From MFD04580-c1 sp963702995 (GTDB lineage Bacteria; Planctomycetota; Phycisphaerae; Tepidisphaerales; Tepidisphaeraceae), in contig OY969783.1 in assembly GCA_963702995.1 (NCBI GenBank), positions 372,001 to 436,000 on the forward strand: a stretch of 64,000 bases of DNA, read 5' to 3'. Position 1 is the first letter of the stretch, and each line of letters begins with the position of its first letter. The notes beneath the pieces are model-generated. The model was given only the letters and a program-made list of their open reading frames with translations. It searched no databases and was not told the DNA's origin. The position numbers and the translations under genes are program-made. Shown here piece by piece: positions 1 through 7,505 of the stretch.

Positions 1-261
1 AACCGCAGCGCCCTGAAGGAGGGCGCTCACAAGGTGGTTTACCTGCGCTGCGAGCCGGAAACGCTCCTGCGCCGGATCCTGGCCGACCCATCCACGGCGA
101 ACTCGCGGCCGCACCTGACGGGTTTGGGCGGAACGCTGGAGGAAATCCGCAGCCTCCTCGCCGTGCGCGAGCCTCTATATCGAGAGGCGATGACCGCGGA
201 ACTGGACGTGACGAACCTGACCCCTGACGAGGCGGTTGTCTATATCTCGCGCATGCTCTGA
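1..261 (+). CDS. aroK: Shikimate kinase, C-terminal part (5' end outside window)
   Basis: The reading frame is open from base 1 to the stop at 259-261 (86 residues), so the 5' end lies upstream of the window. Shikimate kinase phosphorylates shikimate at O3 in chorismate synthesis. Visible family features are the lid-like segment NSRPHL followed by a helix, the motif REPLYREAM (family pattern R-x-P-x-Y-x-E-x-A), and a short terminal strand and helix ending ISRML. The nucleotide-binding P-loop would lie in the missing part. A different P-loop small-molecule kinase cannot be excluded, but the order of lid and RxPxY motif fits AroK best. Confidence 0.72.
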   Translation, partial: NRSALKEGAHKVVYLRCEPETLLRRILADPSTANSRPHLTGLGGTLEEIRSLLAVREPLYREAMTAELDVTNLTPDEAVVYISRML

Positions 262-273
262 CCGGTGCGAGCG

Positions 274-436
274 GAGCGGCCTGAAACCGCTTCCTCACGG
301 GCGCGGCTCGCCCGGCCCCGCGCCCAGCGAGCCGCGACGGTGACGGAGCGGTTGGGCCGCTTGGCCGTGGCACGTCCGCCGGCCCGGCCACTCGGAGCAG
401 AGCGGTCCCAGACCGCTTCCTCACGGGCGCGGCTCG
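274..436. repeat. Intergenic dispersed repeat, two direct copies
   Basis: The gap between the shikimate kinase and prepilin peptidase genes holds two direct copies of a 37-bp sequence at 274-310 and 400-436, sharing ACCGCTTCCTCACGGGCGCG. Between them is an inverted, diverged copy (AGCGAGCCGCGACGGTGACGG). The same core recurs at 21419-21531, 31145-31411, 36490-36610, 40655-41030 and belongs to one dispersed family. No ORF in this gap looks real. Confidence 0.75.
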
Positions 437-544
437 CGGGGGACCGTTCATTGGCCGTAAAGAATCACGCGGCGTCTCCGGTTCTGTGCCCGGTGTGCCA
501 AGCGCTTCCCTTTCCCGAGCGGCCCCTCTAACCTCCCCGCTCCG

Positions 545-1822
545 ATGCAGGACATCGTTTACATCCTCTTCCTCTTCGCCCTCGGGGCGTGCATTGGCAG
601 CTTTCTCAATGTCGTTGTCTGGAGGCTGCCGCGCGGCGAATCGCTCATCACGCCGTCGTCCCACTGCCCCAAATGCGACAAGCCGCTCCTCTGGTACGAC
701 AACCTCCCGATCGTCGGGTGGCTGCGGCTGGGCGGGAAGTGCCGCTTCTGCAAAGCGCCGATCTCCAAGCGCTACCCGATCGTCGAAACGGTGACCGCCT
801 GCCTGTTCGTCTTTTATTACCTCATGTTCTACCACCTGCACCTCGGGCCTTGCTCCCCGATGCAGATGGCGGATGCCGCGAAGAACGAAGGAACCCTGTC
901 GCTCCATCCCGGCCCCCTCGATTGGCCGATGCTGATGCTCTACCTGTTCGCCGTCAGCGCGCTGCTCGCCGCGAGCCTCATTGACGCCGAGAGCTTCTTC
1001 ATCCCCGCCGATATCCCCTGGCTGATGACCGGCGTCGGCGTCCTCGTTCATACGTTGATCGACCACTACCGCGAGCCCGGCGCGCTCGACCTGTCGGGCC
1101 CGAACGGGCCGTCGCCCCAGGCGGCGCTGGCGGCCGGTGGGCTGGTGGGGCTGGGGATCTCACTGCTGCTCTCTCACTTTAAAGTGCTTAAGCCAAGCTT
1201 TCCCCAGGGCGAGCCAATCCTGCAGGTCGAGGATCGGGCCGCCCTGGAGCAGGAATACCGCGACGCGAAGCGCGCCGGCAAGAACCCTGAACCGCTCCCT
1301 CCCGAGTACACGCCAGGCCAGATTCGCTGGGAGATGCGCAAAGAGATGCTCTTCCTCTTCCCGCCCCTTCTGCTCGGCGTGCTCTGGATGGTGATCACCA
1401 TGCGCTCGACCGCGATCCACGCCTTCTGGGCCGACGCGCTCGCGCACGACTGGGTGAGCGGGATGCTCGGGTCGGTCTTCGGCGGGCTGGTGGGGGGGTT
1501 GGTTGTCTGGTGTACCCGGATCTTCGGGACGCTCGCCTTCGGCCGCGTGGCGATGGGGTTGGGGGACGTTGACCTCATGCTCGGCGTGGGGGCGGTGCTG
1601 GGGGCGGGCGCGGCGACGGTCGCCTTCTTCCTGGCACCCTTCTTCGGCATCCTGATGGCCGTCTACGTCTTGTTCACCCGGACCCACCGCGAGTTGCCTT
1701 ACGGGCCTTACCTTAGTTTGGCGACCGGCTTCGTGATGCTATTCTACTGTCCGATCGCGGCCGAGCTGGCGCCCGGGGTGTCGGTGGTCGTCTATTTCTT
1801 CACCACGCTCTCGGGCGGATGA
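545..1822 (+). CDS. Prepilin peptidase (type IV leader peptidase, A24 family)
   Basis: An integral membrane aspartic peptidase that cleaves and N-methylates type IV prepilins and pseudopilins. The N-terminal domain is textbook: an entry helix with GACIGSFLNVVVWRLPRGES, then two cysteine pairs CPKC (41-44) and CRFC (66-69). The catalytic aspartates are expected in ALIDAESFFIP-like (LIDAESFFIP) and in the family signature seen here as MGLGDVDLM. At 425 residues it is longer than the usual 250-290. The extra length is a hydrophilic insertion of about 100 residues between the two catalytic aspartate regions (roughly 200-280) that contains many charged residues. It probably serves the pilin-like protein at 21.6 kb and other pseudopilins elsewhere. 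Confidence 0.92.
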   Translation: MQDIVYILFLFALGACIGSFLNVVVWRLPRGESLITPSSHCPKCDKPLLWYDNLPIVGWLRLGGKCRFCKAPISKRYPIVETVTACLFVFYYLMFYHLHLGPCSPMQMADAAKNEGTLSLHPGPLDWPMLMLYLFAVSALLAASLIDAESFFIPADIPWLMTGVGVLVHTLIDHYREPGALDLSGPNGPSPQAALAAGGLVGLGISLLLSHFKVLKPSFPQGEPILQVEDRAALEQEYRDAKRAGKNPEPLPPEYTPGQIRWEMRKEMLFLFPPLLLGVLWMVITMRSTAIHAFWADALAHDWVSGMLGSVFGGLVGGLVVWCTRIFGTLAFGRVAMGLGDVDLMLGVGAVLGAGAATVAFFLAPFFGILMAVYVLFTRTHRELPYGPYLSLATGFVMLFYCPIAAELAPGVSVVVYFFTTLSGG

Positions 1823-1852
1823 CGCAGCGATTGCGCACCGGAGGAGGGCCTC

Positions 1853-2242
1853 ATGATCAACCTGTGGCTGAAGATCAAGATCTGGACCAAGCTCGGCTTT
1901 GTCGGGCTCGCACTGCTCTACCTGCTGATCTTCGTCTTCGAGAACAGCGGGTATGAGGTCAAGTTCTGGTACTGGTTCCGCCACGAGCCATCGACCAATG
2001 TCCTGTTCCTCGTCAGTGGAGCGTTCATCAGCGGCGTGATAACCGCCGTCCTCGTCAGCACGACGATCCGAACGGTGAAGCAAGTCCGGGAGATCCAGGA
2101 CCGCGCCCGCCACGACCGGATCGACCGGGAGGTTGCCGAGATGCGTGAGAAGGCCGCCCGCCTTCGTTCGCGGCCCGATGAGTTGGGGTCGCCGCATCCG
2201 GAAATAGAAATCTCACCCTCCGACCCCGCGCCCAGCGCCTGA
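1853..2242 (+). CDS. Small membrane protein, LapA/DUF1049-like
   Basis: 129 residues starting 30 bp after the prepilin peptidase, preceded by GGAGGAGGG, so probably co-transcribed. Two hydrophobic helices are visible (about residues 14-30, LGFVGLALLYLLIFVFEN, and 49-69, VLFLVSGAFISGVITAVLVS), joined by a short loop, then a charged coiled-coil tail (residues 75-110) rich in Arg, Glu and Lys. The pattern of two helices, an F-x-x-x-N after the first and a cytoplasmic coil matches the lipopolysaccharide assembly protein A domain. Function in this organism is unknown. Confidence 0.7.
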   Translation: MINLWLKIKIWTKLGFVGLALLYLLIFVFENSGYEVKFWYWFRHEPSTNVLFLVSGAFISGVITAVLVSTTIRTVKQVREIQDRARHDRIDREVAEMREKAARLRSRPDELGSPHPEIEISPSDPAPSA

Positions 2243-2402
2243 CCGAACCGGGCTTTAACACTCTCCGGAGTGCCGGCCCGCAAAAAGACCACAAAAGATT
2301 GCGCCCGGTCGCTTGACGTCTTCCAGTTTTGGTTTACATTTTCGACCAATCTGTCGCGATCCGCGGAGTGCGGAGCCCTCTCGATCGAACAAGGAGCATG
2401 TT

Positions 2403-3111
2403 ATGCGCAGGATGCGCTGGTCACGGATGATCTCAAGCGGCTGGGTTGCTGGAACCGCGTTGTCCGCCATGGTCGCTTTGGGTGCGGGATGCCAAAGCAA
2501 ACTCGCCACCGAGCGCGACGCGGCCGTCGCCCAGGCCCACGAACTTCAATCCAAAAACGACGAGCTGAAGGCCCGCCTCGACGAGCGCGCGGCCATCACC
2601 ACGCCGGTCGGCCCCACAACGTCCGAACCGGCCCGCACCTCGTCGGAGATCATCGCGGCGCCCAAGCGCAATCGGCCGTGGGGCCGACCCGCGCCCTGAG
2701 CCGACGCTCACGGAATCCAGCCTGAGCGGGCTGGACACCAAGGTTGACCCGGTCACCGGGAACCTGACCGTCAACATCCTTGGCGACGCGCTGTTCGATT
2801 CCGGCCACGCGACGCTCAAGGAGTCCGCCAAGAAAGACCTGAGCCGCATCGCCTCGGCGCTGAAGAAGCAGTATGCCGGCAAGACCGTGAAAGTCGCCGG
2901 TTACACCGACAGCGACCCGATCAAGCACAGCAAGTGGCAGAGCAACATGGCCCTCTCGACCGCCCGGGCCAACTCGGTGCGCGATTACCTCCTGCTCAAG
3001 GGCGTAAAGAAAGACCTGATCACCGCCGAAGGGTTCGGCGAAGCCAACCCGAAGGACCCGGTTGATAAGTCGAAAAATCGCCGGGTGGAGATCGTCGTCC
3101 AGGCGCAGTGA
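2403..3111 (+). CDS. OmpA/Pal-family peptidoglycan-binding lipoprotein (one frameshift)
   Basis: The start at 2403 gives a lipoprotein signal peptide with lipobox LGAGC, then a short coiled coil (AHELQSKNDELKARLDE). A stop at 2697-2699 ends this frame, but the next frame continues without interruption into a complete OmpA-like domain: ALFDSGHATL, VAGYTDSD, the peptidoglycan-binding segment NMALSTARANSVRDYLL and KNRRVEIVV. Removing one G from GGGG near 2681-2684 joins the two parts into about 235 residues. I read this as one gene. It would anchor the outer membrane to the cell wall. The terminator at 3269-3298 follows it. Confidence 0.85.
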
Positions 3112-3116
3112 GCGGG

Positions 3117-3251
3117 AAAAATCCGAAGCACGAAATCCGAAATCGGAAAGAATTGAGCCTACGCAGGCCAAGAAGAAACCGAGAAACAGGCCAACGCGTC
3201 GTTTTCGCCTTTCTTCTTGCCAGTTCCTTCGGATTTCGTGCTTTGGATTTT
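3117..3251. repeat. Long imperfect inverted repeat
   Basis: The arms are 3118-3141 and 3228-3251 and differ at one base of 24 (left arm begins AAAATCCGAAGCACGAAATC). The sequence between them is itself partly complementary (AGGCCAAGAAGAAA against TTTCTTCTTGCC), so the whole stretch could fold into one long hairpin. It lies between the ompA-like stop and the terminator. Similar AATCCGAAGCACGAAATCC strings are familiar as dispersed repeats in planctomycetes. Confidence 0.75.
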
Positions 3252-3268
3252 CTTTTTCTTAACGATAG

Positions 3269-3298
3269 AAACGGAAGACGATCATCGTCTTCCGTTTT
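3269..3298 (+). terminator. Intrinsic terminator after the OmpA-like gene
   Basis: A perfect 14-bp inverted repeat (AAACGGAAGACGAT and its complement) separated by one base, ending in TTTT. It lies between the OmpA-like gene and hisH. The stem is nearly symmetric, so it could act in either direction. Confidence 0.75.
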
Positions 3299-3336
3299 GC
3301 GTTGCGCTTCGAATGGGTTGAACCGGGTCATGCCTT

Positions 3337-3984
3337 ATGTCGATCTCCATCGTTGATTACGGAATGGCGAACCTTCGCTCGGTTCAGAAGGCGTTCGAGA
3401 ACGTTGGCTACGATGCTGCCATCATCTCCCGCCCCGAGGAGATTGACGCGGCCGACAAGATCGTCCTCCCCGGCGTCGGCGCCTTCCGCGACGCCATCGC
3501 CACACTCCGAAGCACGGGTCTCGATGAGCCCCTGAAACGCCACGTCGAACGCGGCAAGCCGTTCCTGGGCGTCTGCCTGGGCTTGCAGATGCTCTTCGAC
3601 GTCGGCTACGAGGACGGCGAACACCAGGGCCTGGGCATCCTCCCCGGCAAATGCGTGCGATTTGATGTGGATGAGACGATGGGCCTGAAGGTCCCGCACA
3701 TGGGCTGGAATCAGCTCTCGTTCCGCCACCGAGCCCCCATCTACGCCGGGCTTGAGGAGGGGTGCAACGTCTACTTCGTCCACGGCTACCACGTCGTCCC
3801 CACCGACGCGGCCGTCATCGCCACCACCACCGACTACGGCCGCCCTTTCGTCAGCAGCGTCTGGCGGGACAACGTCTTCGCCACGCAGTTCCACCCCGAA
3901 AAGAGCCAGCGCGTCGGCCTGGCGATCCTGTCTAACTTTGCATCCCTTGGGCTGGCAAATCGCCAACCGGCCGCGTCGGCGTAG
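3337..3984 (+). CDS. hisH: Imidazole glycerol phosphate synthase, glutamine amidotransferase subunit
   Basis: A 215-residue class I glutamine amidotransferase that supplies ammonia to HisF for imidazole glycerol phosphate synthesis in histidine biosynthesis. It starts SISIVDYGMANLRSV. The oxyanion strand is VLPGVGAF, the nucleophile elbow GVCLGLQMLF carries the catalytic Cys, PHMGWNQL is the HisH-specific segment, and FHPEKSQ carries the catalytic His and Glu. Length is normal. hisF is not in the window. Its 3' end overlaps the convergent CPMC protein gene by 53 bp. Confidence 0.96.
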   Translation: MSISIVDYGMANLRSVQKAFENVGYDAAIISRPEEIDAADKIVLPGVGAFRDAIATLRSTGLDEPLKRHVERGKPFLGVCLGLQMLFDVGYEDGEHQGLGILPGKCVRFDVDETMGLKVPHMGWNQLSFRHRAPIYAGLEEGCNVYFVHGYHVVPTDAAVIATTTDYGRPFVSSVWRDNVFATQFHPEKSQRVGLAILSNFASLGLANRQPAASA

Positions 3985-4297
3985 CGGCCGCCGCGGCTGT
4001 CGCTCCCGGCCCCACCGCAGCGCCCATCGCTGCGTTCGTGGCCCGTGCGCCTTTTACGACCTGATACCCCACCATCCCCAGCGTCCCAAAAAGCCCGAGC
4101 AGCATGATGTAGACGCTGGAGTTGAACCCTCCCGGCAACCCGCCGCCCGACATCGCTCCCGGCCCGCCGCCGCCCCCAAAATCCCCGCCCGGCCCGGCCG
4201 CCGAGGAGATGGAATCCTTGCACATGGGGCAGGCCGAGGCGACGCCGGCCAGCGCCTGCGCCGCGAACGCTGCGAGCAGCAAAAAAAACTTCTTCAT
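3932..4297 (-). CDS. Small secreted/membrane protein with CPMC motif
   Basis: 121 residues. A clear signal peptide (MKKFFLLLAAFAAQALAGVASA) is followed at once by CPMCKDS, a Gly-rich linker, one transmembrane helix (VYIMLLGLFGTLGMVGYQVV) and an Ala-rich tail. The CPMC pair right after the cleavage site suggests metal or heme binding or a redox role, but no function is known to me. It is convergent with hisH and overlaps its last 53 bp, which is unusual in this loosely packed sequence. Codon use and signal peptide make it a believable gene. Confidence 0.65.
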   Translation of the reverse strand: MKKFFLLLAAFAAQALAGVASACPMCKDSISSAAGPGGDFGGGGGPGAMSGGGLPGGFNSSVYIMLLGLFGTLGMVGYQVVKGARATNAAMGAAVGPGATAAAAATPTRPVGDLPAQGMQS

Positions 4298-4560
4298 CCG
4301 TACACCTCACGTGGCGAAACGCGTCCGCCCGATGTTCTACCGCCCAAAGCCGCGGGCATTCATTGGCAGCCGCACGGCTCGAGTCATCATACACCGCGAC
4401 AGGGTACTCGGGGACATCGGACGCATGCGATGCCGGCTCTGCGAAAGGCGATTCGTCTCCTCGGCTTGTCGCGTCCGCTGGGCGTCGTGAAACGCACATG
4501 GTAAGGTCGTCGAAGCGACCAACGAGAAGGGAGGAGCAACGGGGAAGGAGCAACAGGGAT

Positions 4561-4599
4561 GCAGCTAGTTTTCCGATTCTAGCTGCGTACCCGTATCAC
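4561..4599. repeat. 39-bp dispersed repeat, copy 1
   Basis: Shares GCA-CTAGTTTT-CGATTCTAG--CGT-CCCG-ATCAC with 9534-9572 in the same spacing and orientation. Its core CTAGTTTTnCGATTCTAG begins and ends with CTAG. Both copies lie in the accessory island, one on each side of the two insertion sequences. Confidence 0.65.
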
Positions 4600-4644
4600 T
4601 CGCCCCCGTATCACTCGCCCCGTATCACTCGCCCCGTATCACCC
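4591..4644. repeat. Short tandem repeat, 15-bp unit
   Basis: The unit CCGTATCACTCGCCC is repeated twice exactly, then once with a base missing, then once in part. The total is about 3.6 units. Noncoding. Confidence 0.85.
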
Positions 4645-4870
4645 GTATGAAACTCTCATTCACAACACCTCACCGGCTTCGGCCGGCGCACGCGTCCCCG
4701 TTCCACTCCTCGGAAAGGGTTTGATTTTTTCGGCCTCTATCCGAGAATGGATGGCATGATTGATATAGATGGCTGCGTGCTCTTTGTTCAGCTTTCGAAC
4801 CAGCCATTTCGCTATGCCGAACGCACATTCTGATGCGTCTTTACGGGCTCAACCAAGTACTGGCGTTAGT

Positions 4871-6706
4871 CCTTAAACAAGCGTATCCCCCGCGGTGCCA
4901 AACCGCCCGCGTTGGGGGCGCGACGCCGCTTCGCCCCCGGCCGCGTCCGACATGTCGTTGTGCATCGTGTCGCCTCGTCCACAAGGCCTCGCCGAACCGG
5001 GGCATCCTGACCCCGGCATCAACTTCTCGCCTCGTCAACGTTGTGCCCGGGTACGCCACGCGGCCACGCCAGCCAATAGCGGCTCCTGCCATGGGCTGTA
5101 CGACAGCAACCGGTAGATCAGCCGCCGCCCGCTACGGAGGATCTGGCAGGGCAGCCTCACCACCGCGTTCACGAACCGCTTGAACTCCATCCGCACCACG
5201 TCGTGCCTCTGCCGCTCGCGGGCCTGGCGGCCACGCCCCCGGGCCTGCGGGAGCATCAGGCCCCACCATGCCTTGAGGCTCCAGGCCAGGCTCGCCATCA
5301 CCATGTACGCCCAGTTGCTCACCAGGTCGGCGCTGGGCAGCTTCATCGCGTGAACCCCGTTCTTCAGCTGCTCGATCAGGTTCTCCTGGTCGCAGCGTTG
5401 GTTCGCCTCCAGCACCAGTTCCCTTGCCGGCGTGGCACGGTCGTTGGTGATGAAGAAGAAGTAGCGGTAGTCCTGCCAGAGCTTTCTCTGGTGCATCTCC
5501 ACGTCGAGGGTCTTGCGGCAGATGATCAGCCGGTAGGGCTTGTGGCACTTGACCGGTTGGTAGTCGATCTCCGCCACGTGCTCGGCCGCCAGGCGCAGGT
5601 TCTGGAAGCCCCGCTCGGCGACGACCTGCTCCTTAATGTTCTCGGGCTTGGCCGCTCCGCCGTGGCCACCTCGTAGCGGGCCGGGCGATTCAGTTCGGAC
5701 CAACACTGCTCCGCCATCGCTTCGGCCTTGAGCTTGAGGTTCGGGTGGGCGTCCAGCCCGAACAGGAACGTGACGTTCCCCAACGTGTCCCAGCGGTCCA
5801 GGTGGGCGGTCTGGCTGAAGTCCGTGTCCCCCCGCATCCGCACCGCCTTGAACCCCGCCCCCAGCGTCAGGGCGATGGCCTTGTCCAGGTAGGCGGCCAC
5901 GTCCTCGTGGCTGGGGCGGTTGCCCGGGCGGTTGAGCAGGTAGAGCGGCTCCTTGGTGTTGGCCAGCGACACCACCGCCGCGTGGTAGCCCCAGACGCCG
6001 TTGTAGCTGATGTCCATGCCGACCTTGCACTCGCCGTCGGTGGGCGCCAACGTGCCATCGGCGTCGATCGTCGCCACGTCGAAGAACGACGCGTCCTGCT
6101 CCTTCCAGACGCCGACGCGGGCGGAGTTGATCGCCTCCTGCAAGGCGTTGACCTGCTCGGCCGACTCGAACCGCCGGCAGAAGTCGCCGGCCGTCGAGGG
6201 CCCTGGGATGCGGCCGGCCCCCAGCGCGTCCAGATGCCCTTCGTCGTTTCGGAGCCGCTCCAGGTCTTGCAGGCAGTTGCCGCCGCACAGCACGTTGTAG
6301 GCGATATTCAGAACGTGGTCCGACTCGTGATAGGGCAGGTGAACCTTGAGCAGTCGCACGTCGCGATCGATCGCGTCGATCAGCCCGACCTTGCGAGCGA
6401 GCAGGTGGATCGACCCAATGCCGCCGTGGCCGATGGCGCGGGTGCGGCCGGCCACGTCGTAGTGGACGTTGGCGGCCGCGAACATCGGCTTGGCTCGTGC
6501 CGAAAAGCTGCGTGGCCGCAGTCGCTTCGCGATTCTCCGCTTGCGTCGGTCCAACTTTTTGCGTGTAGTGTTGTTCACTCGAAACGCCTCCTTGCGTCTA
6601 CGTGTCAGAAAGCCTGGTAACTCTCTGATTATACGAAAACGCGGGCGTTTCGAGTCTTTTTTTGCGCAGGGCCGGACCCGGGGGCGAAAATCACGCTTGT
6701 TCAAGG
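4871..6706. mobile_element. IS1380-family insertion sequence with intact ends
   Basis: The left end reads CCTTAAACAAGCGTA and the complement of the right end reads CCTTGAACAAGCGTG, giving terminal inverted repeats of about 14 bp with one mismatch. The element is flanked by GTTAGT on both sides (4865-4870 and 6707-6712), a 6-bp target duplication. It is 1836 bp and carries one transposase gene on the minus strand. Intact ends and an undecayed duplication point to a recent insertion. It sits 30 bp upstream of the AbiTii-like gene start. Confidence 0.88.
5035..6578 (-). CDS. IS1380-family transposase (one frameshift)
   Basis: A DDE transposase. I choose the GTG at 6578 because AAGGAGG lies 7 bp upstream; the open frame beyond it runs into the terminal repeat. 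The N-terminal half includes the expected aspartates in IDADGTL and MRGDTDFS. The frame then breaks near 5660 and continues in the next frame with KPENIKEQVVAERGF, YFFFITND and the family signature ENLIEQLKNGVHAMKLPS containing the catalytic Glu. Together they make a full-length protein of about 510 residues. The break may be a sequencing indel; if real, the element is no longer autonomous. Confidence 0.88.
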
Positions 6707-6724
6707 GTTAGTTTCCCATGGCTC

Positions 6725-6730
6725 TATAAT
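6725..6730 (+). promoter_or_regulatory. Possible -10 box of the AbiTii-like gene
   Basis: A perfect TATAAT ends 6 bp before the ATG at 6737. Transcription would begin at or next to the start codon, giving a leaderless or nearly leaderless message. No good -35 box is seen. Any -35 would now fall in or beside the right end of the IS1380 element, so the element may have altered expression. Confidence 0.4.
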
Positions 6731-6736
6731 CTCGGC

Positions 6737-7290
6737 ATGACCCAGCAGCCGTCCGTCGCTTGGCTCGAGCTTGAGACCGACATCGCAGCGCTGCTTGGCA
6801 AGCGCAAGACGGAGCGACCCCGCTTTCGCGGTGCCTCGCGGAAGGGGTGGCCTTGGCAATCAAGATGGGCGATGAGGGGCTGCGCCGCCTATGTGACAGA
6901 GAACTTAATGTTTATTTGTTGATGCCAAATGAAACACTTTGGCCTTCATGGCGAAGGATTAACAGTTACAAGATTCCCGGTATCGTACAGATACAGCACC
7001 AGACCATCGCAAAATCGGAACAGTCATTTTTGGCTGGCCTCGAAGCGGATATGCTGGCTTATGGTGGAACAACTCTAACTCCCGATGTTTGGATTTATTC
7101 TATATTTGAAACAGAACTATTCCTGAAAAATCAAGATGAACTTAGGCGTGCCGGTGAATTCGGAATTTCGATCAGAAGAGTACCTGCTAAATACTATACG
7201 GATGATCCCAGCCAAGTTAACAACGAAGTTCAGCTTGTCACGCCCACGGATGAAATCAGGTCGGTGATAGTGCAGCTGCGGCAGAGTTGA
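6737..7290 (+). CDS. AbiTii-like abortive-infection domain protein (one frameshift)
   Basis: The N-terminus MTQQPSVAWLELETDIAALL continues, after a missing base near 6815 (GACCCC, one C short), into LSRCLAEGVALAIKMGDEGLRRLCDRELN. This layout (helix, an L-x-x-x-L segment, A-x-K-x-G-D/N-E, then an EL followed by a hydrophobic turn) resembles the AbiTii domain of phage-abortive-infection proteins. The rest (about residues 70-185) is hydrophilic alpha/beta sequence I do not recognise. GC content is lower than in neighbouring genes, which suggests transfer. The stop overlaps the TTG start of the next gene (TTGA), so the two form a translationally coupled pair. The family assignment is by eye and moderate only. 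Confidence 0.5.
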
Positions 7291-7505
7291 CCAGCAGATT
7301 GCTAAAGAGCCTTAACGAGATAGTGACAAAAAGGCGAGCGGAAGAAAGCGCAAGGGCGATAGAGAAGGCCGATCGGGACGAACGAGACAGGCTCGGATCG
7401 ATCGCTGCTCACACTTTACCCAAGCTGGCCGACGATGGGATCAAGCTTCTCAAGGCCATTCATAGGGAAGTGCGGGGCAGTCTAACGCGATATGTTGATA
7501 TTTAT

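Larger units (their letters stand above)
4298..4870. other. Intergenic region with short repeats
   Basis: No convincing gene. It holds a 39-bp dispersed repeat at 4561-4599 (partner at 9534-9572) running into 15-bp tandem repeats of CCGTATCACTCGCCC at 4591-4644. The right end is the insertion site of the IS1380 element. The upstream part contains the presumed promoter of the CPMC gene, but I cannot point to clear boxes. Confidence 0.6.

Noticed and set aside
265..531. Short Arg/Ala-rich frame between the first two genes
   Set aside because: It is made of the dispersed repeat copies and has no coding signature.
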